A DNA stretch of 64,000 bases from Alistipes sp. (GTDB lineage: Bacteria > Bacteroidota > Bacteroidia > Bacteroidales > Rikenellaceae): NCBI RefSeq assembly GCF_020026455.1, contig NZ_JAHHQJ010000013.1, positions 25,113 through 89,112 of the forward strand, read 5' to 3'. Within the stretch, counting starts at the first letter, position 1, and every line of letters begins with the position of its first letter. This document shows, piece by piece, positions 24,321-33,949 of the stretch. Below the pieces are notes generated by a model, which did no database searches, was not told where the DNA came from, and saw only the letters and a program-made list of their open reading frames with translations. The position numbers and the translations under genes are program-made.

Positions 24321-25349
24321 ATGAATTATTTACCCATCCTGTTTCTGGTGTTCGCCGTCGCGTGCGGCGACACGCAGCCTCCGTCCGCCACCGAAACCCT
24401 CCCCGCCGCGGGCATCTACCACTGGAAAACCACCTTCTCGACCTCCGGATGGGAGTCGGCCTTCATGGAGCGCCACCGCATCGGCCGTCTCTACCTGCGC
24501 TTCTTCGATGTGGACCTCGACCGCTGGAACCCGGCCTCCGCCCCGCAGATTGTGCCCGTCGGCACCACCCGCTTCCCGGAGAGCCCCGGCAGCGGGATGC
24601 TCGTCACGCCGACGGTCTTCATCACCGTTGAGGCTCTGCAGGCCATGAAGGGACAAACGGCCGACTACGCCGAGAAAATCACAGGCCGCATCATGGCCAT
24701 GAGCCGCCGCCACGACATGCTCCGCCAGATCCGCGAGGTGCAGATCGACTGCGACTGGACGCGCTCGACCCAAACGCTGTATTTCGACCTCCTGCGCGAG
24801 ATCCGCACCCGACTGCAGAAAGACAGCATCCGCCTCGGCGCCACCATCCGCCTGCATCAGTTGCACCAGGCGGCTCCGCCCGTCGACCGAGGCATGCTGA
24901 TGCTCTACAACACGGGCAATGTGCGCGACGACGACACCCGCAACTCGATTCTCGACGAGGAGGATGTCGCGCCGTATCTGCGCCGTAAGCCGACCTGCGA
25001 TCTTCCCCTGGACTTCGCCTACCCTGTCTTTGCATGGGGGATCTGGTTCCGCGACGGGGCGTTCAAGGCCATCCTCCACCATACGGACTTCTCCGACCCC
25101 GACCGCTACGAGCCTATCGGCAACAACATCTTCCGCGTGCGCAAGTCCCATTTCCTGGAGAACCACCAACTTCGGCCCGACGACCGCATCCGCCTCGACG
25201 CGCCGAATCCGGAGCAGATTCTTCGCGTGAAACAGCGCGTCGAACGGCTCTATGCCACGGCGGAGAGTGCCGTCGTCCTCTATCACCTCGATTCGTTGCA
25301 CCTTTCCCAATTCACCGACCATGAAATTGAAGCTCTTTATCGCCGTTAG
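24321..25349 (+). CDS. DUF3142-like lipoprotein, probable TIM-barrel
   Basis: This 342-residue lipoprotein has the signal MNYLPILFLVFAVAC (lipobox Cys15). The body resembles the DUF3142 family: IYHWKTTFSTSGWE, strand-like GRLYLRFFDVDLD, an acidic strand end VQIDCDWTRSTQTLYFDLLREIR, GATIRLHQLHQ and VDRGMLMLYNTGN. The pattern suggests a glycosidase-like (beta/alpha)8 barrel, with the Asp cluster in IDCDWT as a possible active site, but no enzyme activity is known to me. The frame runs upstream to 24204, but the ATG at 24321 gives the lipobox. The 3' end overlaps the next gene by 29 bp, so the two proteins are probably made together. Confidence 0.8.
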   Translation: MNYLPILFLVFAVACGDTQPPSATETLPAAGIYHWKTTFSTSGWESAFMERHRIGRLYLRFFDVDLDRWNPASAPQIVPVGTTRFPESPGSGMLVTPTVFITVEALQAMKGQTADYAEKITGRIMAMSRRHDMLRQIREVQIDCDWTRSTQTLYFDLLREIRTRLQKDSIRLGATIRLHQLHQAAPPVDRGMLMLYNTGNVRDDDTRNSILDEEDVAPYLRRKPTCDLPLDFAYPVFAWGIWFRDGAFKAILHHTDFSDPDRYEPIGNNIFRVRKSHFLENHQLRPDDRIRLDAPNPEQILRVKQRVERLYATAESAVVLYHLDSLHLSQFTDHEIEALYRR

Positions 25350-27438
25350 CCTCCTGCCGATCCTCGTCCCCACCCGCCTATCGGCCTGCCTGACACCTGT
25401 CTACAAAGCCGCCGACTACCTGATGGTCCGCCTCTACGACCACGCGGGCGAACGGAGTGCCGACCTCCACGAGAACTGCCGCCTGTGGCAAATCCTCACC
25501 CGGAATGCGGCGGATACGGCCGCCATCGCGGAAGTACTCTGCCAGTTCTCGGCCGAAGGGTTGCGTGCGGCCACCTCCAACCGGTCTGCCGACACGCCGT
25601 CCGGCCGCAATTCGTTTGTCGGCTGGCTGTCGCACCCGGAGAACGGCGACGCCCGACGTCTGCTCCTGCTGGCCAAGCAATGCGAGGAGGTGCGCGCAAA
25701 TCGAAATTCGCCGTGGTATTACCCTTGCGAGGGCGACGATGTCACGACCCGGCTGTGCGCAGTCAGAGACTCGTCGCTCACCTGCACCGAAGGGCCGCTG
25801 CTCGACCGCTACACGCTGCAGGCCGTGCGGGCGATGTTCTCGCTGAGCGAATACGGCGCCTGCATCAATCTGTGGCAGGAGCGGCAGGCGTCATTGCCTG
25901 CGGGATGGGTGCGCGACAGGATAGAGGGCTATGTGGCCGGGGCCCTGCTTCGCACGGGCGAAGCCAGCGAGGCACTGGAGATTTTCGCTCGTCACGAAGA
26001 TGTGGAGTCTCTGATTTTCTGTGCGCGGCAACTAGGCTTTTCCACCCGTGACGACGCGATGAACCGCCTCCTCTACCGGCTCAATCCCGACTCGCACCAC
26101 CTGCTCCGCCATGCCGAACAGGTGCTGCTGGGGGCCTCCGCAGATTCCGATCGAATGACACAAACCGACTATAAGGAGCTGAGGGCATTTGCCGACCGCG
26201 TGTTGCGCGAGGGGCGGTGCCGCAACCTTGCCCCGTGGTACTACGTCAAGGCCTGCTGCCTGGATCTGGAGGGCCGGAGCCGCGAGGCTTCGCAGGTCCT
26301 GGCCCGCGGCGAAAGGTGCGCAGCATCGGAATTTCTGCGTGCGTCGATGCGCGTATTTCGCCTTTGTCTCAACGCCCGACTCCTTCCGGTCGACGCGACC
26401 TACGATGCGATGCTGCTCCGGGAGATGAAGTGGCTCGACGCGAAAATCCGCAACAACATCACCCCCGAGGTGCGGGAAACCGTCATCAACCACACCAAAA
26501 CGCTGTCCCACAGCAGTTTCTACTATTGGAACGACATACTGCGCAAGGTGCTGGCAGGCATTGCGGCCCCCCGTTACCTTGCGGCGGGGAAGCCCGAGCG
26601 GGCCCTTCAGGTCACCAACATGGCCGATTACCGCCTGGTGCATCTGGTGGGATATTGCACCACCGACGACGAGGGAAAGCCCGTTGCGCTGGAGCGGCTC
26701 CGCACCTCCGCGCCCCGCAACGCCCTGGACTACACCACCGACTGGTTCCACATGGCCGACACGATCAGTGTGCGTTCCCTCATAGCCTATGCGCGCCGGA
26801 CGGCACACCCCCAGTCGGATTTCGACCGCTTTGTCCGCGAACGCGGTTACGTTTCGGAGGATCTGGTCAACGAACTCATCGGCACCAAATACCTGAGAAT
26901 GGAGCGCTACGACAAGGCCGCGGAGTACTTCCGCAAGGTACCCCCGTCGTATTTCTACCGCCTGAACACCTGCCGCACGGGATGCATGCACTACGATCCC
27001 TTCGACACGGAACACCGCGTAAAGGAGGTTGCGGACTACAAATACCGCTTCGCTGTGGAGATGGACTTCCTGCAACGCGAGATGCGGACGGCGGCCGATG
27101 CCAACCGCCGTGCCATGATGCAGCTGCGCTATGTCATCGGACTGCGCAATTCGCGCGGGAAGTGCTGGGCGCTGACCCAATATGTCAAAAGCAGCGACGA
27201 GGATCACTACCGCACCAACCGATGGTACATCCCGCCCCATCCCCGTCAGTTCGACGCCTACTGCCGCCGGCTGGAGCAGCAGGCCTTCGCCCTGATTACC
27301 GACCGGGAGACCGAGGCGCAGGTACACCTCATGATGCACCGCTATACACGCCTCCGCACCGAAGCGTTGTCCGCCACGACGGCCGGGCGCTACGTCCGGA
27401 CACACTGCGACACGCGCCGCGACTATCAGGAGAGGTAA
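25321..27438 (+). CDS. exported helical-repeat protein of unknown function
   Basis: This 705-residue protein starts with a signal peptide (MKLKLFIAVSLLPILVPTRLSA) followed directly by Cys. The rest is mainly alpha-helical, with TPR/SEL1-like helical pairs such as DRIEGYVAGALLRTGEASEALEIFARHED and KYLRMERYDKAAEYFRKVPPSYF. Scattered Cys residues occur (CRNLAPWYYVKACCLDLEG, TCRTGCMHYDPF). I recognise it only as the frequent partner of the preceding DUF3142-like lipoprotein in Bacteroidota; that pairing is recalled, not checked here. It overlaps that gene by 29 bp in another frame. It may form an envelope complex with it. No catalytic motif is visible. Confidence 0.78.
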   Translation: MKLKLFIAVSLLPILVPTRLSACLTPVYKAADYLMVRLYDHAGERSADLHENCRLWQILTRNAADTAAIAEVLCQFSAEGLRAATSNRSADTPSGRNSFVGWLSHPENGDARRLLLLAKQCEEVRANRNSPWYYPCEGDDVTTRLCAVRDSSLTCTEGPLLDRYTLQAVRAMFSLSEYGACINLWQERQASLPAGWVRDRIEGYVAGALLRTGEASEALEIFARHEDVESLIFCARQLGFSTRDDAMNRLLYRLNPDSHHLLRHAEQVLLGASADSDRMTQTDYKELRAFADRVLREGRCRNLAPWYYVKACCLDLEGRSREASQVLARGERCAASEFLRASMRVFRLCLNARLLPVDATYDAMLLREMKWLDAKIRNNITPEVRETVINHTKTLSHSSFYYWNDILRKVLAGIAAPRYLAAGKPERALQVTNMADYRLVHLVGYCTTDDEGKPVALERLRTSAPRNALDYTTDWFHMADTISVRSLIAYARRTAHPQSDFDRFVRERGYVSEDLVNELIGTKYLRMERYDKAAEYFRKVPPSYFYRLNTCRTGCMHYDPFDTEHRVKEVADYKYRFAVEMDFLQREMRTAADANRRAMMQLRYVIGLRNSRGKCWALTQYVKSSDEDHYRTNRWYIPPHPRQFDAYCRRLEQQAFALITDRETEAQVHLMMHRYTRLRTEALSATTAGRYVRTHCDTRRDYQER

Positions 27439-27700
27439 TTTCGATCTTTTTCATCGGATAGATCCGGCCCCCTGATCGGGTAAAACATAAGTGGATTTAG
27501 TTTAGGAGATTTATAGAGAGGAATGGATGTTGATTTTTGTCTAAAAGTTTGGAGACAGGTCTAAATTATTGCAATTTTACGCTTGTCGGGATGGATGCTC
27601 CCCTTGGCGCGGGCCACTCTCCAACCGATGAGTTTGAAAGGGAAACAGAGCATGACAGAGTTTATTTGATGCCCCAAAGATGGCAAACTTGATATTCCAA
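27439..27700. other. AT-rich junction between the GC-rich backbone and the PUL
   Basis: Base composition drops sharply here. The 262 bp hold no believable gene; a minus-strand 86-codon frame (27577-27837) runs into the GH123-like gene and lacks a start context. I see no direct repeats, tRNA end or insertion sequence, so the nature of the boundary is open. Confidence 0.5.
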
Positions 27701-29422
27701 TTAGTGCACCTCTTCCAGAAATTCCAATATTTCCCTGCGAATCTGCCGGAATCGAGACACCGATGTATCGTATCGGTCGAAATCGAAGATAATCGCATTA
27801 ACAAAGGATTGTGCACGGATCGAATCTCGGCTTTCAACCATTTTCAACAGGTCGTAGTCACGAATACCATCACGCATAGCCGCCAGACGAATCGACGGGT
27901 AGAGCTTACGGTAACCGGGGTAGACTATATGCGAGTCTCCGCCAGGCCAATCATTGGCGGGGGCGGAAACATCACCAAAAGGATCACCATTCGCACCCCA
28001 TGCATTAAATCCCCAGTGAAGGTATCCCGGAGAGTTGTATTTGTAGTTGATCCAATGCAGCAGGCGAGTCTTGATGAGCGGCAGTGTTACATAACGATTT
28101 GCGAAACTCCCCCGGGGATACATACAGGTATAGAACCAGCAACTGTGCCCGGCAGGCATTTTTCGATAGACGTCCCAAGCAAATTCGTCGAGTTGCGGTA
28201 CCAGAATGTCAATCAACGCAGGGTCGTAGGCCGAGGAACGGTAGGCTTCGATAATGCGGATGTCGGGAGCCGTCTGCTTCACTTGGCGGGCCAATCCTTC
28301 CCACGAAGCTTTGTTCGCATCGAGAGGTTCGTCGCCGATATGCTGCGTGTAGATGTCGAGCCAGGTGCGTCCGGTCCCGTCGTCGAGTTTTTTGGAGCGC
28401 AGGTGTTCCTGCAAGGCCGGGAAATAAGTAGAAATGTACTGTTTCACCTGCGGATCGTCGTGGGGCAACCGCTTCCGGACATAATTGCCGTTGCCGTTGA
28501 GAACCGGAATTTCCGCCCAGAAAGGATCGGTCCATCCGTTGTGGGAGCGCTTGGCAAAATGGTTGGCCTCAATCAGCCGAACATCGGCATGCCGAAGCAG
28601 AAATTCGATCATTTTGTCTATCCGGGAAAAATCGAAACTCATTCCTTTGCCATCGGCCGTCGGAACAGGAACTCCCGTTTCATAAAGCAACCAGACATTC
28701 TGGCCGTATGCCGATGCCGTTTCCACGAGTTGCCGCATGCATGCCCAATAGGCGGGCGAATAGGCCTCCACCGGGTCTCCGCCGTTCATGAAAGGAAATT
28801 TATCGGGGAAATACCAGTTGGTAACCAATAACGATTGCTCGGGAAGAGTGATGGAATAGACTTGTATGGAGAACTGCCGGTAAGCAACGATCCGCGTTCC
28901 GTTCTTCAGCCCGGAAATGCGTATTGTTCCTTTGTAAAGCCCCGCCTTGGCATCGGTCGGAATCGGAATGTCCAGCCAAAGCACAACAGTGCCGCCAGCG
29001 GCAATAGATATAGAGGAGTCGGTCAGGATAGGATCGGGATATTCTCCAGACGAAGATTGCAGAGCGTCTGGAGCTGCCGGCTCGTACTTATGGGATGCCT
29101 GCACATTCCGAACCCAACCGAAGACCTTTTTGTCTAACGAGGCTCCCTGCTCCGTTTTAAGACTCTGAAGAACAGGGATCATTTCCGAGACAGAATCTTC
29201 AGAGGAAATGACGAATTGCAGCACGGCGTTCTCACCACGGGCCACACGAACGGTATCATCCATCTCTGGAGGACAGACGCCTCCGGGAAGAACATTGACT
29301 AAAGGATCAACGCCGCGGATTACGAGTTCCCCTCCACGACCGACTATCGGCAGCAGCAGGAACGCGACACAAAGGGTTCGAATCATTCGATTAACGAATA
29401 GTCGGAGCTGGGAAATATGCAT
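27701..29422 (-). CDS. GH123-type glycoside hydrolase (DUF4091 domain)
   Basis: This exported 573-residue protein (561 from an alternative ATG at 29386) has a signal peptide in MIRTLCVAFLLLPIVG, an N-terminal beta-sandwich and a C-terminal GH123/DUF4091 catalytic barrel. The expected catalytic Asp-Glu pair is Asp364-Glu365 in YTQHIGDEPLD. GH123 enzymes use substrate-assisted catalysis on beta-linked N-acetylgalactosamine. The C-terminal segment GYLHWGFNAWG...WPGGDSHIVYPG and SIRLAAMRDGIRDYDLL is typical of the family. It is last in the leftward operon GH3-GH127-GH123 (19 bp after the GH127 stop codon). Actual substrate is inferred from family only. Confidence 0.85.
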   Translation of the reverse strand: MHISQLRLFVNRMIRTLCVAFLLLPIVGRGGELVIRGVDPLVNVLPGGVCPPEMDDTVRVARGENAVLQFVISSEDSVSEMIPVLQSLKTEQGASLDKKVFGWVRNVQASHKYEPAAPDALQSSSGEYPDPILTDSSISIAAGGTVVLWLDIPIPTDAKAGLYKGTIRISGLKNGTRIVAYRQFSIQVYSITLPEQSLLVTNWYFPDKFPFMNGGDPVEAYSPAYWACMRQLVETASAYGQNVWLLYETGVPVPTADGKGMSFDFSRIDKMIEFLLRHADVRLIEANHFAKRSHNGWTDPFWAEIPVLNGNGNYVRKRLPHDDPQVKQYISTYFPALQEHLRSKKLDDGTGRTWLDIYTQHIGDEPLDANKASWEGLARQVKQTAPDIRIIEAYRSSAYDPALIDILVPQLDEFAWDVYRKMPAGHSCWFYTCMYPRGSFANRYVTLPLIKTRLLHWINYKYNSPGYLHWGFNAWGANGDPFGDVSAPANDWPGGDSHIVYPGYRKLYPSIRLAAMRDGIRDYDLLKMVESRDSIRAQSFVNAIIFDFDRYDTSVSRFRQIRREILEFLEEVH

Positions 29423-29441
29423 TTTGGATTCGGTTTGATAC

Positions 29442-31379
29442 TTAATTGCATTTCGGAAAAACAGTAAGCCGGAGTTCAGTACATCCGTAAGGGGTCAATT
29501 CGAGGTATTCGATATGGTCAGATACGGCACAGACTTTCCCTCCGGCTGGAAGGCGTGGGGTGTAACGTCCTTTTTCCAAATCCCAGGCAATCTGTTTGAC
29601 AGGAATCGAAATTCTCACAGGTGTATGTTCCAAATCGAACGGATAGCTTCCTGCGGTTGCTGATTTTGCCCGAGTGACCTTTAGCGGCATGTCCGGATCG
29701 GAATAAAGGGCATAATTCCAGGGACCCGCAGGCTCGATGCTCCAGCATTCGAATGCAGGATTATCGGAAACCTTACCATTCATATTTGCATAAACCGTCC
29801 GATCAGCAGTTTTCCGTTGGGGAATAGGGTAAGAAAAAAGCAAAGCCCCACGCTGCACATAGATTCCCTGTCCGGGAACAGCATGCATGACGGGTTGCAT
29901 GCCAAGACTCAGGCGAATTCGATCGCCATTTCTGAATTTGCGTCGGAGAGTCACATATGTACCAGCCGGACACGCGTCCCGCCATAGTTTGCCATTAACA
30001 AATATTTTGGCTTGCGTACACCAGCCGGGAATACGTAGCAGAAAGGGAATTTCCTCCCTGTCTTTCAATTCGAAAGAGAACTCGATTTCTCCATCGAATG
30101 GATACGAAGTCTGCTGTACGATGCGACATTGTTGACCGTTCGGCAGGTCGAACACTGCAGCCGAAGGTCCATAGAGCACGGCAGCAATAGAGCCATCTTT
30201 TCCGCGCAGCCACATATGTGCGACATAATTAGGCATGAAACGATGAATATTTCCGGCGCAGCACTCCGTTTCATGCGTCGGGCGGAAAGCCATCCAGGTC
30301 GAACCTCGAAAGAACTCGTTATGATTTGAACGTCCTGTAGCGATCACCTGATTCACAGAGGAGAAATACTGCAACGATCGAAAATCCTTGGTAATGGCTC
30401 CCGGTCCGGCATTGAAGACAGCCTTTTCTATTTTGTCAGCCCACCGGGCTTCGCCCGTAGTCAGAAGAAATTGCTCCAGGGTCCAGGTATAGTCGGAAAT
30501 GTTACAAGTTTCGTGGCTGTTGATGACATTCCCGTTTCCAACAAGCGCCTCTGCACTAGCAGGGACTCCATCGGGGAGCATATGATCTCGAGAGAGTTTG
30601 CGTTCGGCATTGAGTGCAAGATCCAGATAATATTGTTTGCCCGTATAGGCATAGAGCAGCATCGGGAGTTTCAGTTCTTCCATGCAGGTGACACCATGCA
30701 TGACGAATCGCTCATCGCCGGCCGCAACTGCTGGTGTCAAATCCCCGAATTTTCCGGCATTATAAGTTTTCTCGCAAATATCCAGCAGTTTCACATTGCC
30801 GGTTTTGCCATAAGTCCACAGCATTCCCTCAATGCTGACGATGTTGCGCCATTGCTCGACCTGTTCCTGCGTAAAGTTCATATAATGCCTTTCCAAAGCT
30901 GCGGGAATTGCCGGGTCTCCCGTCCGCTCATAATAGGCTTGCAGCACCCGAAAATAGACACACATAGGCCACATTGACTCGATAGCCTTATTCCCCAAAA
31001 CACCGGTGGACGACACATTGTCCAGCGTGTAGCGAATTCCCTCCTCGGCTTTGGTAATCATCTCCGGGTCGTCGAGCAGGTAGCCCAGGCGGAGCAAACC
31101 GTCGGTGTAATAAGCCGTCTGCTCGTAACGCCACCAATCGCTTCCGTAGGTTTCGGTATTACGTCTGATCTCACCCGCCCAAAGGCAGGAGTCATACGGG
31201 TAGGACATCGCTTCGGGGTGCCCCGTAAGCCCAGTCTTTTGACGAAGCAGGAATTCCTCGATCCATCCCAGTGGCTCTGTACGACCGATCATACCTCCCT
31301 GAAACTGTGCATAAGGGGCTTGCGCTTTCGTTGTGATACCGACAAGACAAAATGCAATAATTGAAAACAACTTCTTCAT
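29442..31379 (-). CDS. GH127-like beta-L-arabinofuranosidase family protein (DUF1680)
   Basis: This exported 645-residue protein has signal peptide MKKLFSIIAFCLVGITTKA, an (alpha/alpha)6-barrel and C-terminal beta domains. The zinc/thiolate site of GH127 is conserved: Glu290 and Cys292 in HETCN, and Cys373-Cys374 in ECCAGN, one of the Cys residues serving as nucleophile in the founding enzyme. Length is typical of GH127/GH146. The family includes beta-L-arabinofuranosidases, but related DUF1680 proteins act on other sugars, so the substrate is uncertain. It lies 12 bp downstream of the GH3 gene, so it is co-transcribed. Confidence 0.88.
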   Translation of the reverse strand: MKKLFSIIAFCLVGITTKAQAPYAQFQGGMIGRTEPLGWIEEFLLRQKTGLTGHPEAMSYPYDSCLWAGEIRRNTETYGSDWWRYEQTAYYTDGLLRLGYLLDDPEMITKAEEGIRYTLDNVSSTGVLGNKAIESMWPMCVYFRVLQAYYERTGDPAIPAALERHYMNFTQEQVEQWRNIVSIEGMLWTYGKTGNVKLLDICEKTYNAGKFGDLTPAVAAGDERFVMHGVTCMEELKLPMLLYAYTGKQYYLDLALNAERKLSRDHMLPDGVPASAEALVGNGNVINSHETCNISDYTWTLEQFLLTTGEARWADKIEKAVFNAGPGAITKDFRSLQYFSSVNQVIATGRSNHNEFFRGSTWMAFRPTHETECCAGNIHRFMPNYVAHMWLRGKDGSIAAVLYGPSAAVFDLPNGQQCRIVQQTSYPFDGEIEFSFELKDREEIPFLLRIPGWCTQAKIFVNGKLWRDACPAGTYVTLRRKFRNGDRIRLSLGMQPVMHAVPGQGIYVQRGALLFSYPIPQRKTADRTVYANMNGKVSDNPAFECWSIEPAGPWNYALYSDPDMPLKVTRAKSATAGSYPFDLEHTPVRISIPVKQIAWDLEKGRYTPRLPAGGKVCAVSDHIEYLELTPYGCTELRLTVFPKCN

Positions 31380-31391
31380 GCGATTTCTTGA

Positions 31392-33674
31392 TTATTTGTA
31401 TTTTTCAACTCTTGCATCCCGAATGACACCTTTCCAGTCGAGCCCAAAAGCGAAATCATATGTATACCCTTCCGAATCCGTATAACAAACCATATCTCTC
31501 GGAACGTCTTCAAACTGCAACTCCACGGTTTTCATATCCGCCGGCAACTGCATCGGCAGGAGTGCCGATGGCTCCCATCGCCCTGAGATAATATCCAGCA
31601 CAGCTTGATTCTGAACCCCGAAAGCAATCAGTATGGCATCGGCCGAAGGCTCAAATTCGGCCGGCACAAACGGCTTGGTCGCGGAAATAACAACCACGAC
31701 GGGTTTGTTCCCCATCAGCCGCTTCGTTTCAAGGACCCGTTTCAGCTCTTCCCTGTTGGAGCTTCGGATGGTTTTTCCTCGGTAGCTTCGGTCAATGAAT
31801 GGTTCTTTCGGATCCCCGCCGGCGATACTCTCAGAGCGAGCATAGCAGGCCGTATAGTCTCCATATTGCAGGCTAATCGGAACATAGCCGTTACCTCCCT
31901 TTTCCCGATCCGTCGTATCATATCCACAGCCTCCGTCGGGTTCATCGATAAAAACAATGGCGAAGTCGGCTTTTTCAGGGCTTTTTGTCAGTTCATAATA
32001 TTGTTTTACCAGAGTAGAGTCTACCGACAGGCAGGAATGTCCGTACTCGGGCAGATACACCCTTCGGCGGGTTGATGCAGGCAGAGTCCCTGCTCGGTTT
32101 TTCAGTAGAACGACCGACCGGAGCTGCGCTTCGTAACCAGCCTGCATAAATTCCGGATTCCCAACCGTCGCTTCCGTCCGATCCGGATCTACATAGGGAT
32201 TTTCGAACAGTCCGGTCCGAAAAATATTAAGCAGCAGCCTTACGGCGGAGCGTTCGAATCGATTCCGGGCAGATTGTGCGCCAAATTCGGTGACCCACAT
32301 TTGGTAGGCTTCCAATACGGGCTCTTTATCGTTATTCCCGCCAAATTGGTCCACTCCGGCCTTAAGAGCTTCATAATGCCGCTGCGCAACACTCAAATCT
32401 TCGACTCCCCAGCATTTACCTTCAGCCACCTCAATGCCGGAATAATCGTGCGTAATGCCCCAATCCGTACATACAACTCCGTTATATCCGTATCTGTTTC
32501 GCAACAGGTCGGTGACGATATATCTGCTAAAACCATTGCCGACCGTTTTCCCAGAGGGATCAATTCCATGGGAGACCGTGTAATAGGGCATGACGGCTGC
32601 AGCCTTGCATGTCTTTCCGTTAAGACGGAAAGCCCCTTCTACAAAGGGTCGAATATGCTGCTCAAAATTTTCCCCGGGATAAACCGTGTATTTTCCGAAA
32701 CTGAAATGAGCATCCCGACCACCTTCTTCCGGGCCACCTCCCGGCCAATGCTTGACCATGGCATTGACGCTTTCATACCCCCACCCGTCTGCAATCTCGG
32801 CAGTTCCGTCGGATGTTTGGAATCCGTCAATATAGGCCCGCGCCATATCGATATTCAGATCGGGATCCTCACCGAAGGTTCCATAGAACCGGCACCATCG
32901 AGGTTCAGTTGCCAGATCGATCTGTGGCGACAAGGCTGTGGCGATGCCAAGAGCACGGTATTCGATGGATGCAATATGCCCAAATCGTTCCATCAAAGCG
33001 GGATCGAATGTCGCTGCCAAACCGAGTGGATTGGGCCACAGCGAAATCTTTCCTCCCGCCCCTGCATTGTATTCAGCCCAAGCCCGGATTTCATTCCGCG
33101 GGTCAGAACTGATGTTGACCGGAATCCCTTGTCCGAGCCCCTCAACAAAAGCCTGCATGTTATTATTCCATTCAGCCGCAATACGGGGACTTTCGACCCG
33201 AACGACGAGCACAGCCCGGAGATTATCGTCTCGAAGAAACATCCGCTGTTTGTCCGAAACAGCCGAGTGGGAAAGGCCGCTCTCCCGAAGCGAAGTCCCG
33301 TTGTAGGTAGAAGACCAGTATCCGATCGAATCCGTCGGAACAGCCTGGTGGGAACTGTATAACATCAATCCGGCGATCTCTTCAACGGAAAGGCGTCCGG
33401 CAAGATCCTTGGCCCGTTCCTCCGGGGTGAGCCTCCAGTCTTCATAGCGGTCGAGAACACCGTTTCGGTTCAGGTCTTTGAAAGCATATCCGCCGGAAGA
33501 GAGAATTTGAATACCAGACTTCGGAGAATATCCCAAAGTCTGTCCCCCATTTTGCCAAATCAAACAGAAGGCGTCATGCGACTCGACCATCCATTTTCGG
33601 CCACAAGCACAGAGTAGAGGCAACACAAACACCAAGAATATTATTCGAGGTGCAAAATCTGGTTTTATTGTCAT
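31392..33674 (-). CDS. GH3 exo-beta-glycosidase, lipoprotein with EF-hand-like loop
   Basis: This 760-residue lipoprotein has signal IIFLVFVLPLLCAC (lipobox LLCAC). Residues near 68-81 (DLNRNGVLDRYEDW) form a perfect EF-hand/dockerin-type calcium loop ahead of the catalytic barrel. The GH3 barrel contains LSPQIDLATEPRWCRFYGTFGEDP, the substrate-binding VKHWPGGGPEEGG and nucleophile Asp404 in VVCTDWGI. The second alpha/beta domain follows (RSVVLLKNRAGTLP). The gene heads the leftward operon and has the shared PUL promoter motif upstream. Likely a beta-glucosidase or beta-xylosidase; specificity is not readable. Confidence 0.92.
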   Translation of the reverse strand: MTIKPDFAPRIIFLVFVLPLLCACGRKWMVESHDAFCLIWQNGGQTLGYSPKSGIQILSSGGYAFKDLNRNGVLDRYEDWRLTPEERAKDLAGRLSVEEIAGLMLYSSHQAVPTDSIGYWSSTYNGTSLRESGLSHSAVSDKQRMFLRDDNLRAVLVVRVESPRIAAEWNNNMQAFVEGLGQGIPVNISSDPRNEIRAWAEYNAGAGGKISLWPNPLGLAATFDPALMERFGHIASIEYRALGIATALSPQIDLATEPRWCRFYGTFGEDPDLNIDMARAYIDGFQTSDGTAEIADGWGYESVNAMVKHWPGGGPEEGGRDAHFSFGKYTVYPGENFEQHIRPFVEGAFRLNGKTCKAAAVMPYYTVSHGIDPSGKTVGNGFSRYIVTDLLRNRYGYNGVVCTDWGITHDYSGIEVAEGKCWGVEDLSVAQRHYEALKAGVDQFGGNNDKEPVLEAYQMWVTEFGAQSARNRFERSAVRLLLNIFRTGLFENPYVDPDRTEATVGNPEFMQAGYEAQLRSVVLLKNRAGTLPASTRRRVYLPEYGHSCLSVDSTLVKQYYELTKSPEKADFAIVFIDEPDGGCGYDTTDREKGGNGYVPISLQYGDYTACYARSESIAGGDPKEPFIDRSYRGKTIRSSNREELKRVLETKRLMGNKPVVVVISATKPFVPAEFEPSADAILIAFGVQNQAVLDIISGRWEPSALLPMQLPADMKTVELQFEDVPRDMVCYTDSEGYTYDFAFGLDWKGVIRDARVEKYK

Positions 33675-33730
33675 ATTGTCATTAAAGAAGATTCATTATT
33701 TTTTGGAAAGAGATCATCGAAAACCCGTGA

Positions 33731-33783
33731 CAAAAGAATGAATTTTTATCGGCCGCCGGGTTGAATATTTTCCGGAAATATTC
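33731..33783 (-). promoter_or_regulatory. promoter and candidate HTCS operator for GH3-GH127-GH123 operon
   Basis: On the minus strand CCGGAAAATATTCAACCC (33775-33758) matches the element upstream of susC at 15 of 18 positions and lies 19 bp before a -7-like TTCTTTTG (33738-33731). A second partial copy, CCGATAAAAATTC, sits between them (33752-33740). The upstream part is an inverted repeat: GAATATTT and AAATATTC flank TCCGG at 33763-33783. The GH3 ATG is at 33674. Confidence 0.6.
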
Positions 33784-33949
33784 TTTTCCCAATGCGGGCC
33801 TTCTGTTGAAACAATTGTAAAAGATGGCGATACCGGCGCTTCTGACCGCATTATACTGTTCTTTTTCGGCCGAATGTTATTGTGATTCGATTGAATGCTG
33901 TTGTGCTTTCCGAAAAAAATGTATAATTTAGTTTTCGAAAAATACCGTT

